Positions 1-7,711 of a stretch of DNA of 36,412 nucleotides are shown in pieces (position 1 is the first letter of the stretch; every line of letters begins with the position of its first letter). Under the pieces are notes generated by a model. It made no database searches, was not told the origin of the DNA, and was given only the letters and a program-made list of their open reading frames with translations. Source of the stretch: JBDUDK01 sp040002995. Lineage in GTDB: Bacteria > Actinomycetota > Acidimicrobiia > Acidimicrobiales > Ilumatobacteraceae. The translations under genes were made by a program, and so were the position numbers. The stretch lies in the NCBI GenBank assembly GCA_040002995.1, contig JBDUDK010000021.1, positions 1 through 36,412 of the forward strand, read 5' to 3'.

Positions 1-58
1 CAGCGTGTTTCTGTGCTGTTTAACTCATTCTTAGGCGTCGCCACCGATTCACGGAACG

Positions 59-865
59 TCAGTACGCGGTGACGCCTCGGACGCCTTCGAGGGCGAGCGT
101 CGGCAGATCGACGATGTGCGCGCCACCATCGGCGAGCAATACCGCGCCCATCAGCAAGGCGGCGTCGGGCGTAGCCAGGAACAGACAGATGGTGGCCACT
201 TCTTCGGGCTCCCCCGGCCGACGCAACGGCACCTGCGAGGTAGCGAGCGCATACGCGCCATCTTGGTCGAGACCGTGTTTCGCACCGATCGCCTCCATGG
301 CCCGGTTGGCCATCGGCGTGCGCACCCACGCCGGCGACACCGCGTTCACGCGCACGCCCCGGGGGCCGTAATCGCGAGCGAGTGAACGGGTGAGGCCGAT
401 GAGGCCGTGCTTGGCCGTCGTGTAACCGACGACCCCGGGCCCCGCGAAGTGTGCGGCGAGCGACGACACGATGACGATCGCGCCCTTCCGCTCGAGCAGC
501 GCGGGCAGCGACTCCCGGCAGGTGACGAACGCGGTAGTCAGGTTGTTGTGAATCGCCGCTGCCCACGCGGCGTCGTCGGTCTCGAGCAATGGCGACGGAG
601 GCGAGCCGCCCGCGTTCGCGACGACGACATCGAGGCCGCCGAACCGGGCCCTGGCGAGGTCCACTGCGGCGGCCACATCCGCGGCCGACCCGGCGTCGCC
701 CGGCGATGCGACCGCGCCCGTGTCGCCGGCGACCGCGGCGAGCGGTTCGGAACGACGGCCCATGATGACGACATCGGCACCCTCCCGGCGGAAGAGCGCG
801 GCCGTAGCCGCGCCGATTCCCGTTCCGCCGCCGGTGACGAGCGCGACCTTCCCCTCCAAGCGCAT
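59..865 (-). CDS. SDR family NAD(P)-dependent oxidoreductase
   Basis: A 268-residue classical short-chain dehydrogenase. The cofactor motif TGGGTGIG lies at residues 11-18, NAG at 84-86, and the catalytic set Ser134/135, Tyr148 and Lys152 (YTTAK) is intact. An acidic residue is absent after beta-2 and the segment reads MGRR, which by family experience suggests NADP rather than NAD; this is inference. The length is normal for the family and the protein is cytosolic. The substrate cannot be told from sequence. The start is an ATG 18 bases downstream of the stop of the small protein at 884-1180, so the two genes are probably co-transcribed. The 58 bases beyond its stop hold nothing I recognise. 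Confidence 0.92.
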   Translation of the reverse strand: MRLEGKVALVTGGGTGIGAATAALFRREGADVVIMGRRSEPLAAVAGDTGAVASPGDAGSAADVAAAVDLARARFGGLDVVVANAGGSPPSPLLETDDAAWAAAIHNNLTTAFVTCRESLPALLERKGAIVIVSSLAAHFAGPGVVGYTTAKHGLIGLTRSLARDYGPRGVRVNAVSPAWVRTPMANRAMEAIGAKHGLDQDGAYALATSQVPLRRPGEPEEVATICLFLATPDAALLMGAVLLADGGAHIVDLPTLALEGVRGVTAY

Positions 866-883
866 GGCCGCCCCCGCGAATCG

Positions 884-1180
884 TCAGGGTGTGTGCTGCG
901 CGAGCACGTCGATCCAGGTAATGCGTACCGGCGCAGGGACACCCGAATCGGCGATCGCGGCGCCGAGGCGCGACGTCATGAACGCGCCCTGCTTTTCCCG
1001 AGAATCCCAGACCTCGACGACCACGAGCCCACCGTCATCAGTCGTACCGGCCAGGTGACTCTGCATCCCAGCCGGCCAGTCACCTTTCCCCGTCGACATC
1101 TCAATGCCCAGTTTCGAGTTCACCGCTTCGTACATGCTGCGGTCGACGCCCTCGAATTCGAGAATTATCGCTGCTGCCAT
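884..1180 (-). CDS. Small ferredoxin-like alpha/beta barrel protein
   Basis: A 98-residue protein with an ATG start and a good Shine-Dalgarno site (GGAGG, 9 bases upstream). The pattern AIILEFEGV, then a helix with MYEAVNSKLGI, then GLVVVEVWDSREKQGAFM is the usual build of dimeric alpha-beta barrel proteins related to antibiotic-biosynthesis monooxygenases and DUF1330-like families. These bind small organic substrates or act as accessory proteins. No catalytic residue can be assigned. It sits just ahead of the SDR gene, so it may act on the same substrate; that link is inference from position. Confidence 0.7.
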   Translation of the reverse strand: MAAAIILEFEGVDRSMYEAVNSKLGIEMSTGKGDWPAGMQSHLAGTTDDGGLVVVEVWDSREKQGAFMTSRLGAAIADSGVPAPVRITWIDVLAQHTP

Positions 1181-1228
1181 TATCCAGGACCTCCCTTTCG
1201 CGGGTGCTCCGAGCGCCCGCGGGCGACC

Positions 1229-1783
1229 CTAGGCCCTTCGCGGGGAGGACGATGCACGCGTCTCTGGCGTTGTTCGTTTCCGCATCGCGGCAACGGAGCC
1301 GCCGATCATTAGCCCGAGGCCTATCGCGGCGACGACGTCAGTGGGAAAGTGTCGCCCCGTCGACAATCGCGACCAACTGACCGCGCACGCCAACGCGCCA
1401 ACGGGCACCGCGATCGCAGGCGCGGCGGCGCCCGCCGCGACGGCGTAAGCGGTACCAGCCGCTGTGTGCGCAGAGGGCATGGACGACGAAGACGCGGATG
1501 GTCCGCGTCGGACACCAAGTCGAGGTCGCCGTCGGTGGGTGATGCTTTTGATGGCTTGAGCGGCGATCTCAGCGAGACCCCAGGCCGCAAGACCGTCGAC
1601 GCCGGCTCGTCGATAGCGCGGGCCGGCACACGCCAGCGCGGCCGAACATCCCATCCAACACCCACCAGCGCGGGCGGCACTAGACAATCCCGTCGCCAGT
1701 GCGCCGCTAACCGGATCATGCGCTCGGACCTTGCGCAGCACCGCAGTGTCGACGACCCGTACGGCCGCGCGTGTGTTCACCAT
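1229..1783 (-). CDS. PAP2 superfamily membrane phosphatase
   Basis: A 184-residue type-2 phosphatidic acid phosphatase. All three family motifs are visible: K79-x6-R86-P87, PSAH at 103-106 (normally PSGH), and S138-R139-x5-H145-x3-D149, with His106 and His145 as the expected acid/base and nucleophile. Hydrophobic segments around 41-53, 112-136 and 150-163 fit a membrane protein with the active site at the outer face. Family members dephosphorylate phosphatidate or undecaprenyl pyrophosphate and take part in decaprenyl-phosphoryl-arabinose-type lipid chemistry in actinobacteria; the substrate here is unknown. The protein is short, as in the compact bacterial subfamily. Its ATG has only a weak ribosome-binding site. 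Confidence 0.88.
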   Translation of the reverse strand: MVNTRAAVRVVDTAVLRKVRAHDPVSGALATGLSSAARAGGCWMGCSAALACAGPRYRRAGVDGLAAWGLAEIAAQAIKSITHRRRPRLGVRRGPSASSSSMPSAHTAAGTAYAVAAGAAAPAIAVPVGALACAVSWSRLSTGRHFPTDVVAAIGLGLMIGGSVAAMRKRTTPETRASSSPRRA

Positions 1784-1929
1784 GAAGAGGCAGATACCCC
1801 CGCGGCTGCAGTGGTCAACCGCCGGACGTCGAATAACGACAATCTTGATCGGGTATAGGAGAAAGAGCCGTCGGTGCGACGCCCAAACTGCCCGCTTCCG
1901 CTGGGCTCGCGCCGCACCGATGGCACGAA

Positions 1930-2226
1930 CTAGACGCGAGGGACGATGTTGGCGAGTCTCCCTGCGGGCACCGAGACGATGTAGCGCTCGGTGCCGCCCG
2001 TGAGGTCAATCGTCAGGTATTTGCCGACGAATCGCAAAGCGTCGGCGTCCATGACCTGCTCGTCGCCGTCGGTCGAGCCCACGACCGTGACGACTACCGG
2101 TCCGATCACACGGACCCATGGCACGGTGCCCTCCCGGCGTCGGTGGTGCAGCCCGCAGTCCGCGCAGTGTCCATCCGTGGCGCTCACGACGACCACCTCG
2201 CCACCACAAGAAGGTGACCGGCACAT
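1930..2226 (-). CDS. Small zinc-ribbon-like hypothetical protein
   Basis: Unrecognised protein of about 98 residues. The N terminus holds four cysteines in the pattern C-x4-C, then about 13 residues, then C-x2-C (Cys2, Cys7, Cys21, Cys24), which suggests a zinc ribbon. The rest is beta-rich and ends with ERYIVSVPAGRLANIVPRV. The chosen ATG (2226) follows an AAGGAG ribosome site by 10 bases; an in-frame GTG 6 bases earlier is equally possible and a longer frame reaches 2265. The gene stands alone between the phosphatase and xdhC. The 145 bases upstream of the phosphatase gene and the 190 bases between this gene and xdhC show no feature I can name. Confidence 0.5.
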   Translation of the reverse strand: MCRSPSCGGEVVVVSATDGHCADCGLHHRRREGTVPWVRVIGPVVVTVVGSTDGDEQVMDADALRFVGKYLTIDLTGGTERYIVSVPAGRLANIVPRV

Positions 2227-2415
2227 CGACACACAGCTCCTTCCTAAACGGTGCGGTCTGGCCATGAATGAGAGGCAAGACCGCCACGACCTTTTGAGCT
2301 GCCGCCCTTAGTTTGATTTCATCCGTACTTAGCCCCGACTTTAGGGATCGACCTCAAGAGCGGGTAGAGGGGTAGCCCCCGCGGCAAGGGCTCGGCAAAA
2401 TCAGATCCTCACGAC

Positions 2416-3423
2416 TCATGAGGTGATCCGCGATGTGGTTTTGCGAAGTGGGCGGGCCTCTCGTCCCGAGCGTTCCGCCAGTATCTCGGCCACGATGGAG
2501 ATGGCAGTCTCGGCAGGCGTACGTGCACCGAGGTCGAGACCGGTGGGTCCGTGCAATCGGGCCAACTCCATATACGTGAGACCGGCATCTTCCAACGCGT
2601 GTCGGCGGGCCTCTTGCGTACGACGCGAGCCGAGCGCCCCGACGTAACCCACGCGGCGACGCAACGCCGCCGTGAGTACGGGAGTTGAAATGCTCGGACG
2701 GTGCTCGAGGACCACGACCATGTCGGCCGCTGTCAGTCGCTCCACGGCTTGGAGCGAGGCATCGGCGGTCACCGTTGTCGACGCCTGCCAGCCGAGCAGC
2801 TCGACTTGGTGCGTCAGCGCCTCGGAAAGCGTCGACGTACCGACAATCACGAGATGCGGGACAGGATTCCATCCCTCGATGACGAGTTCCACCTCGCCCA
2901 AGGCGACCCGGGTTGAGCTCGCCCCAGGGTGATGCAGGAGCGGTTCAGCCTCCGCTTCGGCCCAGGTGTCGAGCGCGGACAAGCCCAGCGAACCGAGGGC
3001 CGCTGCGCTGCGACGCACTACGAGCGTTCCCGCGCCATCGCCCAAGCGGGTCACGAGCGCCGCGGGCCGGCCCTCGGCAATCTCGTCCCATAACTCCTCG
3101 GGTATGTCAGCCAAACGCTGCACCAGTACGTGAACGTGGCCACCGCATGTCAGACCCACCGACGTCGCGTCGTCAAACGCGATGTCGATATCGACGAGCA
3201 CATGCGAGAGGCTCGGCTCGTTCAAAAGTTGTCCACCGGCCGCAACGACCGACTCGTTCGCGAGCCCACCCAGCAGCGAACCCGCTGCGCGGCCCTCGTT
3301 GTCGACGAGCAGTACATCGTCGCTCGAGCGCGGGCCCAAACCTTGTGCATCGATCGGCCGCGCGATAACGCCGTCGCGGCCCTGCGACCGCCATGTCTCG
3401 ACCAATGCCGCGGTTCGTCGCAT
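2416..3423 (-). CDS. xdhC: XdhC/CoxI family molybdenum-cofactor maturation protein
   Basis: A 335-residue protein of the XdhC/CoxI family, which binds sulfurated molybdenum cofactor and delivers it to xanthine dehydrogenase or CO dehydrogenase. The N-terminal part has the family segment SVGLTCGGHVHVLVQ with its conserved cysteine. The C-terminal Rossmann half has YVGALGSRRTQEARR and LHGPTGLDLGARTPAETAISIVAEI, both diagnostic. The ATG at 3423 follows GGAGG by 4 bases; a GTG 24 bases upstream is less well served. It lies 154 bases downstream of modC on the same strand, so the chaperone for the cofactor sits beside the molybdate importer. No molybdenum hydroxylase gene is in the window. Confidence 0.88.
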   Translation of the reverse strand: MRRTAALVETWRSQGRDGVIARPIDAQGLGPRSSDDVLLVDNEGRAAGSLLGGLANESVVAAGGQLLNEPSLSHVLVDIDIAFDDATSVGLTCGGHVHVLVQRLADIPEELWDEIAEGRPAALVTRLGDGAGTLVVRRSAAALGSLGLSALDTWAEAEAEPLLHHPGASSTRVALGEVELVIEGWNPVPHLVIVGTSTLSEALTHQVELLGWQASTTVTADASLQAVERLTAADMVVVLEHRPSISTPVLTAALRRRVGYVGALGSRRTQEARRHALEDAGLTYMELARLHGPTGLDLGARTPAETAISIVAEILAERSGREARPLRKTTSRITS

Positions 3424-3577
3424 AGCACCTCCGAACTCACCGGACACGCGTGAGCCGAGACTATCGAGGCGGCCGTGGCAACTGACACCGTGACCACCTA
3501 CTCGATCGGCGTCTCGTGCCCGCCTCGTGGGCGGCAGATGTTGGACGCGCGGCTCGGCCGGCCCGTGGCGCCGCCCG

Positions 3578-4630
3578 TCATGCGGGGTACGTCGTGATCT
3601 CGGTGGCTTTCACGGAGGCCCAGACGGTGTCGCCGGGCCGGAGCGTGAGGGCGTCGAGAGCAGAGGCGGTGATTTCGGCGACGAGAGGGACGCTGCCGTC
3701 GAGGCGGACCCGAACACGATCGGCTTGGCGATCGATGTCGGCGACGGTGACGGCCCACACGTTGCGGGGGCTGCCCTCCGGTGCCGTCGGATAAAGGGCG
3801 ACCGAATGGGGTTGGATCACGGCGAAGGTGGGTCCGTCGATTGAATCGGCCGAGAAGATCCGTCCTCCCGTCGTCGTGGTGATGATGCCGTGGTCGCCCA
3901 TGCCGGTGAGCAGGTTGGCGCCGATGAGGTCAGCGATATAGCGAGATCGTGGTCGGGCGGTTACGTCGGCGAGCGTGCCGCTCTGGACGACGCGGCCCGC
4001 TTCCAAAATGATGACCCGATCGGCAAGGGCGTAGGCATCGACAGGGTCGTGGGTGACGAGGAGGCGGACACCATCGAACGTGGCGAGGTGGCGCCGCAGA
4101 TCGCGCCGCACGTCGCTGCGAGCGCCGGCGTCGAGTGCAGAAAGGGGCTCGTCGAGTAACAACAGTCGAGGCTCGGTGGCCAGTGCTCTTGCCAGCGCGA
4201 CACGTTGCGCTTGCCCGCCGGACAGTGATCGAGGACGGTGGCTTGCGTGATCGGCTAGCCCCACGCGGTCGAGCCACGTGGCCGCTCGTGCCCGCGCGTC
4301 GTTCTTCGGCACGCCCCGGGCTCGCAGCCCGAACGCCACGTTCTCCAGCGCGGTGAGGTTGGGGAACAGCAGATAGTCCTGGAACACGACGGCGACGGGT
4401 CGCCGGTCGGGCACCACGAACACGTTGGCAACAGGGTCGTCGAGGCATTCATCGCCGAGGGTGATATGGCCGGCCTCGAGCGGAAGCAGTCCGGCGAGGC
4501 AGCGAAAGACGGTGGTCTTGCCGGTGCCGTTCGGTCCAAGTAGCGCGACCACCTCGCCCGGCTTGGCGACGAGCTCGATGTCGAGGTTGAGACGGCCGAG
4601 CGTGCAGACGATGTGGGCGTCGAGGGTCAT
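3578..4630 (-). CDS. modC: Molybdate ABC transporter ATP-binding protein
   Basis: A 350-residue ABC ATPase. Walker A GPNGTGKT is at 32-39, the signature LSGGQ at 136-140, Walker B LLLLDEP at 156-162 and the switch His at 194. The last 75 or so residues form a Mop/TOBE domain (VWAVTVADIDRQ to VWASVKATEITTY), as in ModC, where it binds oxyanion and regulates transport. An open frame extends further upstream to 4840, but the true start is taken as the ATG at 4630 because it overlaps the modB stop by the four bases ATGA. It energises uptake through the neighbouring permease. Confidence 0.93.
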   Translation of the reverse strand: MTLDAHIVCTLGRLNLDIELVAKPGEVVALLGPNGTGKTTVFRCLAGLLPLEAGHITLGDECLDDPVANVFVVPDRRPVAVVFQDYLLFPNLTALENVAFGLRARGVPKNDARARAATWLDRVGLADHASHRPRSLSGGQAQRVALARALATEPRLLLLDEPLSALDAGARSDVRRDLRRHLATFDGVRLLVTHDPVDAYALADRVIILEAGRVVQSGTLADVTARPRSRYIADLIGANLLTGMGDHGIITTTTGGRIFSADSIDGPTFAVIQPHSVALYPTAPEGSPRNVWAVTVADIDRQADRVRVRLDGSVPLVAEITASALDALTLRPGDTVWASVKATEITTYPA

Positions 4631-5469
4631 ACGGTCTGCGGGGTGCCGCCGAGGAAACGATCGCGCAGACCGACGAGCACCCCGAGCGAGATGGCGACGA
4701 GGAGCAGGCTCAGGACGATGGCCTCGTCGGGGTTGGTCTCGTTCGCGAGATAGATCAGGAGAGGCATGGTCTGGGTCCGCCCGGGGAAGTTTCCGGCGAA
4801 CGTGATCGTCGCGCCGAACTCGCCGAGCGCGCGCGCCCACGCGAGTACCGCGCCAGCGATCAGGCCCGGGCGGATGGCCGGGAGCGTCACGCGCCTAAAG
4901 ACATACCAACGCGACCCGCCCAGGGTGCGGGCGGCGTCCTCGAAACGGGTGTCCTGCTGACGGAACGCGGCTTCGACTGTCAGGATGAGAAACGGCATGG
5001 CGACGAATGTCTGGGCGACTATCACTCCTGTCGTCGTGAACGGCAGCGTGATGCCGAACCACCGGTCGAGGTACTGCCCGAACAGTCCACGGCGGCCGAG
5101 GGAATAGAACAACGCGACGCCCGCGACGACTGGCGGCAAGACCATCGAAAGGGTGCACAGCGCTCGCACTAGCCCCCGGCCCGGGAATGAGACCCGGGCT
5201 AGGAGCCAGGCGAGGGGGACTCCGAAGACAACGGCCAGCACCGTCGCCCACAGCGAGCAGTAGAGCGACAGGCGCAACGCGGTGAGCGAACCGTGCGATG
5301 TGAAGATCGACCACGCGTCAGACCACGGTGCCTTCCACAACAAGCCGACGAACGGCAAGGCGAAGAACGCGATGGCTACAAACGCAAGGATGGAGGCTGG
5401 GACGGGAAGGCGCTCTCGGCCAACCCGGCGGCGGGCGGCAACCGGCCTACCCGGCGCCGTCGCGGTCAC
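4627..5469 (-). CDS. modB: Molybdate ABC transporter permease
   Basis: A 280-residue inner-membrane permease. Hydrophobic segments include residues about 25-45, 65-92, 103-125 and 148-167, with more to the C terminus. The EAA-type coupling loop is clear (AARTLGGSRWYVFRRVTLP, then RALGEFGATI), which is the ModB/CysT-type pattern. The start is GTG and overlaps the modA stop by four bases (GTGA); its own stop overlaps modC (ATGA). So modABC is one translationally coupled unit reading leftward from 6290. Confidence 0.93.
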   Translation of the reverse strand: MTATAPGRPVAARRRVGRERLPVPASILAFVAIAFFALPFVGLLWKAPWSDAWSIFTSHGSLTALRLSLYCSLWATVLAVVFGVPLAWLLARVSFPGRGLVRALCTLSMVLPPVVAGVALFYSLGRRGLFGQYLDRWFGITLPFTTTGVIVAQTFVAMPFLILTVEAAFRQQDTRFEDAARTLGGSRWYVFRRVTLPAIRPGLIAGAVLAWARALGEFGATITFAGNFPGRTQTMPLLIYLANETNPDEAIVLSLLLVAISLGVLVGLRDRFLGGTPQTV

Positions 5470-6290
5470 GGCTTGCCGAAGCCGTACTTCGCCAAGATCG
5501 CCTGACCGTTGGAGCCCGTGAGGAAGTCGATGAATGCCTGGTCGACGTCGGCGTGCGTCGACGCTTTGACGCTGGCAATTGGATACTTGGCGATCACGTT
5601 GATGTCGGCCGGGATATCCACGCCCGCAGCCTTAGCACCCGCAGCCATGACGTCGGTGACATAGACGATGCCTGCGTCGGCTTCCCCGGCGGTCACCTTC
5701 GTGACCACACCCTTCACGTTCTGCTCGAGGCTTGCGGGGGTGACCGTCACCTTCGCGGTGTCGAGAATCTGATTGGCGTACTTCCCGCAGGGCACTTCTG
5801 GCGCACAGAGGACAACCTTCAAGTCGGCCTTGGCGAGATCGGCGACCCCGGTGATGGCCTTGGGGTTGCCCGGCGCCACGATGATCTGCAAGAGGTTGGT
5901 AGCGAATACCACCGACGTCGTGCCGTTGAGCGCCAGGGTCGTGAGCTTGTCCATGTTCGCCGTGTCGGCTGAGGCGAAGAGGTCCGCGGGTGCGCCCTCG
6001 ATGATCTGCGCCACGAGGGCGGAAGATGCGTCGTAGCTGAACGTGACGTGGGCCTCAGGGTTGGTCGTCGTAAATGAGGCGCCCACCTCGTTGAACGCCG
6101 CGGTGAGCGACGATGCTGCGAACACCGTGATGTCACCCTTGAGGGCCGGCACCGTTGTGGTCGTCGGGGCCGCGGTCGTTACGACAGCGGCGGTGGTTGC
6201 CGCGGTCTTGCCGACGCTGCTCCCACACGCCGCGGTGAGCAGGCCGAGGATGGTCCAAGGGACAAGAAGCCAACGGATCGAGCTGCTCAT
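5466..6290 (-). CDS. modA: Molybdate-binding lipoprotein
   Basis: A 274-residue extracellular solute-binding lipoprotein. The signal peptide ends at a lipobox (LLTAACGSS, lipidated Cys22) and is followed by a Thr/Ala/Pro/Val-rich linker. The mature domain starts DITVFAASSLTAAFNEVG and continues with DLFASADTANMD and CAPEVPCGKYANQIL, all typical of the ModA family, in which Ser residues of the AASSL loop coordinate molybdate or tungstate. It closes with FIDFLTGSNGQAILAKYGF. An AAGG ribosome site lies about 9 bases before the ATG. It is the first gene of modABC and is transcribed divergently from the PadR-Mop regulator 62 bases away. Confidence 0.94.
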   Translation of the reverse strand: MSSSIRWLLVPWTILGLLTAACGSSVGKTAATTAAVVTTAAPTTTTVPALKGDITVFAASSLTAAFNEVGASFTTTNPEAHVTFSYDASSALVAQIIEGAPADLFASADTANMDKLTTLALNGTTSVVFATNLLQIIVAPGNPKAITGVADLAKADLKVVLCAPEVPCGKYANQILDTAKVTVTPASLEQNVKGVVTKVTAGEADAGIVYVTDVMAAGAKAAGVDIPADINVIAKYPIASVKASTHADVDQAFIDFLTGSNGQAILAKYGFGKP

Positions 6291-6352
6291 GGGCGGGCAC
6301 CTTAGTCAGATCCTCAGTGATTTACCATTAGGACCTGAGTAGTCTGGCGGTC
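6291..6352. promoter_or_regulatory. modA / padR-mop divergent control region
   Basis: Only 62 bases separate the two divergent starts, so both promoters and any operator must lie here or just inside the genes. An imperfect inverted repeat is visible: TCCTCAG at 6311-6317 and CTGAGTA at 6335-6341 (five inner bases of each arm pair perfectly, 17-base centre). It is AT-rich compared with its surroundings. The position suits an operator for the PadR-Mop protein, but binding is inference. There is no room for a molybdenum-cofactor riboswitch. Confidence 0.45.
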
Positions 6353-7144
6353 GTGCCTTCGACCACCAGTGTTCGCCGCGAGCCGCGCCGCGCACCGGCC
6401 CCTTCCCCGCTCAAGCTGTCCCTCGCGGAACATGTCTGCCTCGCCCTCATCACTCAAGCCGTCTCCCACGGCTGGGCCCTCGGCACGATGCTCGCTCCCG
6501 ACGGCGAAGTCGGTCGGATCTGGACGCTCAGCCGTCCTCTCACCTATCGCGCCGTCGATGGACTCGTCGACAAGGACCTCGTGATGCGCCGAGGTCACGC
6601 CGCCGGCGTCGGCCGCGATCGCGTGGTGCTCGCTCCTACCGCTCAGGGCCGGCGGTTGGCCAAGCGATGGTTGGACACCCCGGTGGTACATCTGCGTGAC
6701 GTCCGCACCGAACTGCTCATCAAGTTGGTCCTACGCGAACGGGCCGGCCTCGACAACGAGATCCTGCTCGCGGCGCAGCAAGAAGCGTTCGAGCCCACCA
6801 TCGACGTCCTCACCACTACGCGCCGCGACGAGGACCTCGTCGACCTGTGGCGTCGCGAGAGCGCCCGTGCCGTGCGCCGCTTTCTCGACCAGGCTCTGCA
6901 TCCCATCGATCTCGCGCGGCCGGCAACAGCGGACATTCGCATCAGTGCCCGAAACCAACTGCATGGCACGATCACGTCGGTGCAGAACGGTGAGGTGATG
7001 TCGACGATCAAGGCTGTCCTCAGCGATGGTCAGCCCTTGACCGCCGCAATCACGAAGGATGCCGCCGACGAGCTCGACCTCGCTCCCGGCGACGCCGTCC
7101 TGATGATCGTGAAGTCCACCGAGGTCATGGTGGCAAAAGCCTGA
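6353..7144 (+). CDS. PadR-type regulator with C-terminal Mop domain
   Basis: A 263-residue fusion. Residues about 20-110 form a PadR winged helix (LSLAEHVCLALITQAVSHGWAL, then LSRPLTYRAVDGLVDKDLV), followed by a helical PadR C-terminal region with DVRTELLIKLVLRERAG up to about 190. Residues 195-263 are a complete Mop/TOBE molybdate-binding domain (ISARNQLHGTI to VKSTEVMVAKA). The job would match ModE: sense molybdate and control modABC. ModE, however, joins a different helix-turn-helix to two Mop domains. The start is GTG, with only about 12 bases after the right operator arm and no clear ribosome site, so the mRNA may be nearly leaderless. It is divergent from modA and 26 bases upstream of a free Mop gene. 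Confidence 0.85.
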   Translation: MPSTTSVRREPRRAPAPSPLKLSLAEHVCLALITQAVSHGWALGTMLAPDGEVGRIWTLSRPLTYRAVDGLVDKDLVMRRGHAAGVGRDRVVLAPTAQGRRLAKRWLDTPVVHLRDVRTELLIKLVLRERAGLDNEILLAAQQEAFEPTIDVLTTTRRDEDLVDLWRRESARAVRRFLDQALHPIDLARPATADIRISARNQLHGTITSVQNGEVMSTIKAVLSDGQPLTAAITKDAADELDLAPGDAVLMIVKSTEVMVAKA

Positions 7145-7170
7145 ACCTTCACAACTCACTCGGAGTCATC

Positions 7171-7380
7171 ATGCGACTCAGCGCCCGTAACCAGCTCAAC
7201 GCCACCGTCGACAGCGTCAGCCTTGGCGGGGTCATGGCGTCCGTGAGGGTCACATTGCCCGGCGGTCAGCAGATCACCGCCACCATCACCAAAGACGCGG
7301 CCGAGGAATTGGCGTTCGCCCCCGGCGACGCCGTGACCGTCGTCATCAAGTCGACCGAGGTAATGCTTGCCAAGGACTAA
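7171..7380 (+). CDS. mop: Molybdenum-pterin / molybdate-binding Mop protein (molbindin)
   Basis: A 69-residue single Mop domain (MRLSARNQLNATVDSV, then ATITKDAAEEL and VVIKSTEVMLAKD). Free Mop proteins assemble into small oligomers that store molybdate in the cytosol. GGAG lies about 9 bases before the ATG. By hand about 40 of 68 positions are identical to the C-terminal domain of the upstream PadR-Mop protein, which suggests a local tandem duplication. It is probably co-transcribed with the regulator and so made when molybdate status changes. Confidence 0.92.
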   Translation: MRLSARNQLNATVDSVSLGGVMASVRVTLPGGQQITATITKDAAEELAFAPGDAVTVVIKSTEVMLAKD

Positions 7381-7444
7381 AGCACTCCGACGTAAGCGGC
7401 TCAACGATCCGATAGCGCCGGCCGATAGTCGAAGTGTGCCGGGT

Positions 7445-7708
7445 GTGCGAGTTGACGAAGTGATCGCCCACGTCGGCGATGACTACCGCAGCCCACACGC
7501 GAACCCATGCGTCCGCCGTTGCTGTCTTGACCGTAACGACATCTGCCTCGGTTGTTTCCGGTCACTCGCCGAGATCCTCAACCGGAGCGACTGCTTACCG
7601 CCCGACATCAGATTGGCGGGAGGTGACAGGACGCGAACTGTACGCGCGCCGCTGAAAAGGGCGTGTGTGGGCGATCGCGGACTCGAACCGCGGACCTCCG
7701 CCGTGTGA
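7445..7708 (+). CDS. Possible DUF1289-like cysteine-motif protein, 3' end altered
   Basis: A GTG-started frame of 87 codons holding a DUF1289-like signature: NPCVRRCCLDRNDICLGC followed by FRSLAEIL, that is C-x3-C-C-L-D-x5-C-x2-C and an R-x3-EI helix. Proteins of this family are short and probably bind metal through these cysteines; their role is unknown. The end is odd. The last 14 or so codons read into the 45-bp tRNA-Val fragment (7667-7711), where the stop lies. The protein tail is therefore tRNA sequence, either a natural convergent overlap with the ancestral tRNA gene or a truncation. No strong ribosome site was seen. Confidence 0.4.
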   Translation: MRVDEVIAHVGDDYRSPHANPCVRRCCLDRNDICLGCFRSLAEILNRSDCLPPDIRLAGGDRTRTVRAPLKRACVGDRGLEPRTSAV

Positions 7709-7711
7709 AGG
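7667..7711 (-). repeat. 45-bp tRNA-Val 3'-half copy (att site, left end)
   Basis: Perfect 45-base copy of positions 21882-21926, in the same orientation. It contains the anticodon loop, the 3' anticodon strand, variable loop, T arm, acceptor 3' strand and discriminator of tRNA-Val(CAC), plus one flanking base. The sequence after 7711 diverges at once and does not supply a D arm or 5' acceptor strand, so it is not a working tRNA. This is the usual footprint of a tyrosine-integrase element: the host's original tRNA 3' end is displaced to the far border while the element restores an intact gene at the other border. Confidence 0.9.

Noticed and set aside
407..1312. Long plus-strand open frame opposite the SDR gene
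   Set aside because: Arg/Gly-rich, low-complexity product with no motif; it is the antisense of genes with clear family motifs.
6291..6352. Molybdenum-cofactor riboswitch upstream of modA
   Set aside because: Only 62 bases lie between the divergent genes, too short for the aptamer plus two promoters; no matching stem pattern seen.
7667..7711. A second, working tRNA-Val gene
   Set aside because: Only the anticodon-loop-to-3'-end half is present; the bases after 7711 do not form the rest of the anticodon stem, a D arm or an acceptor strand.
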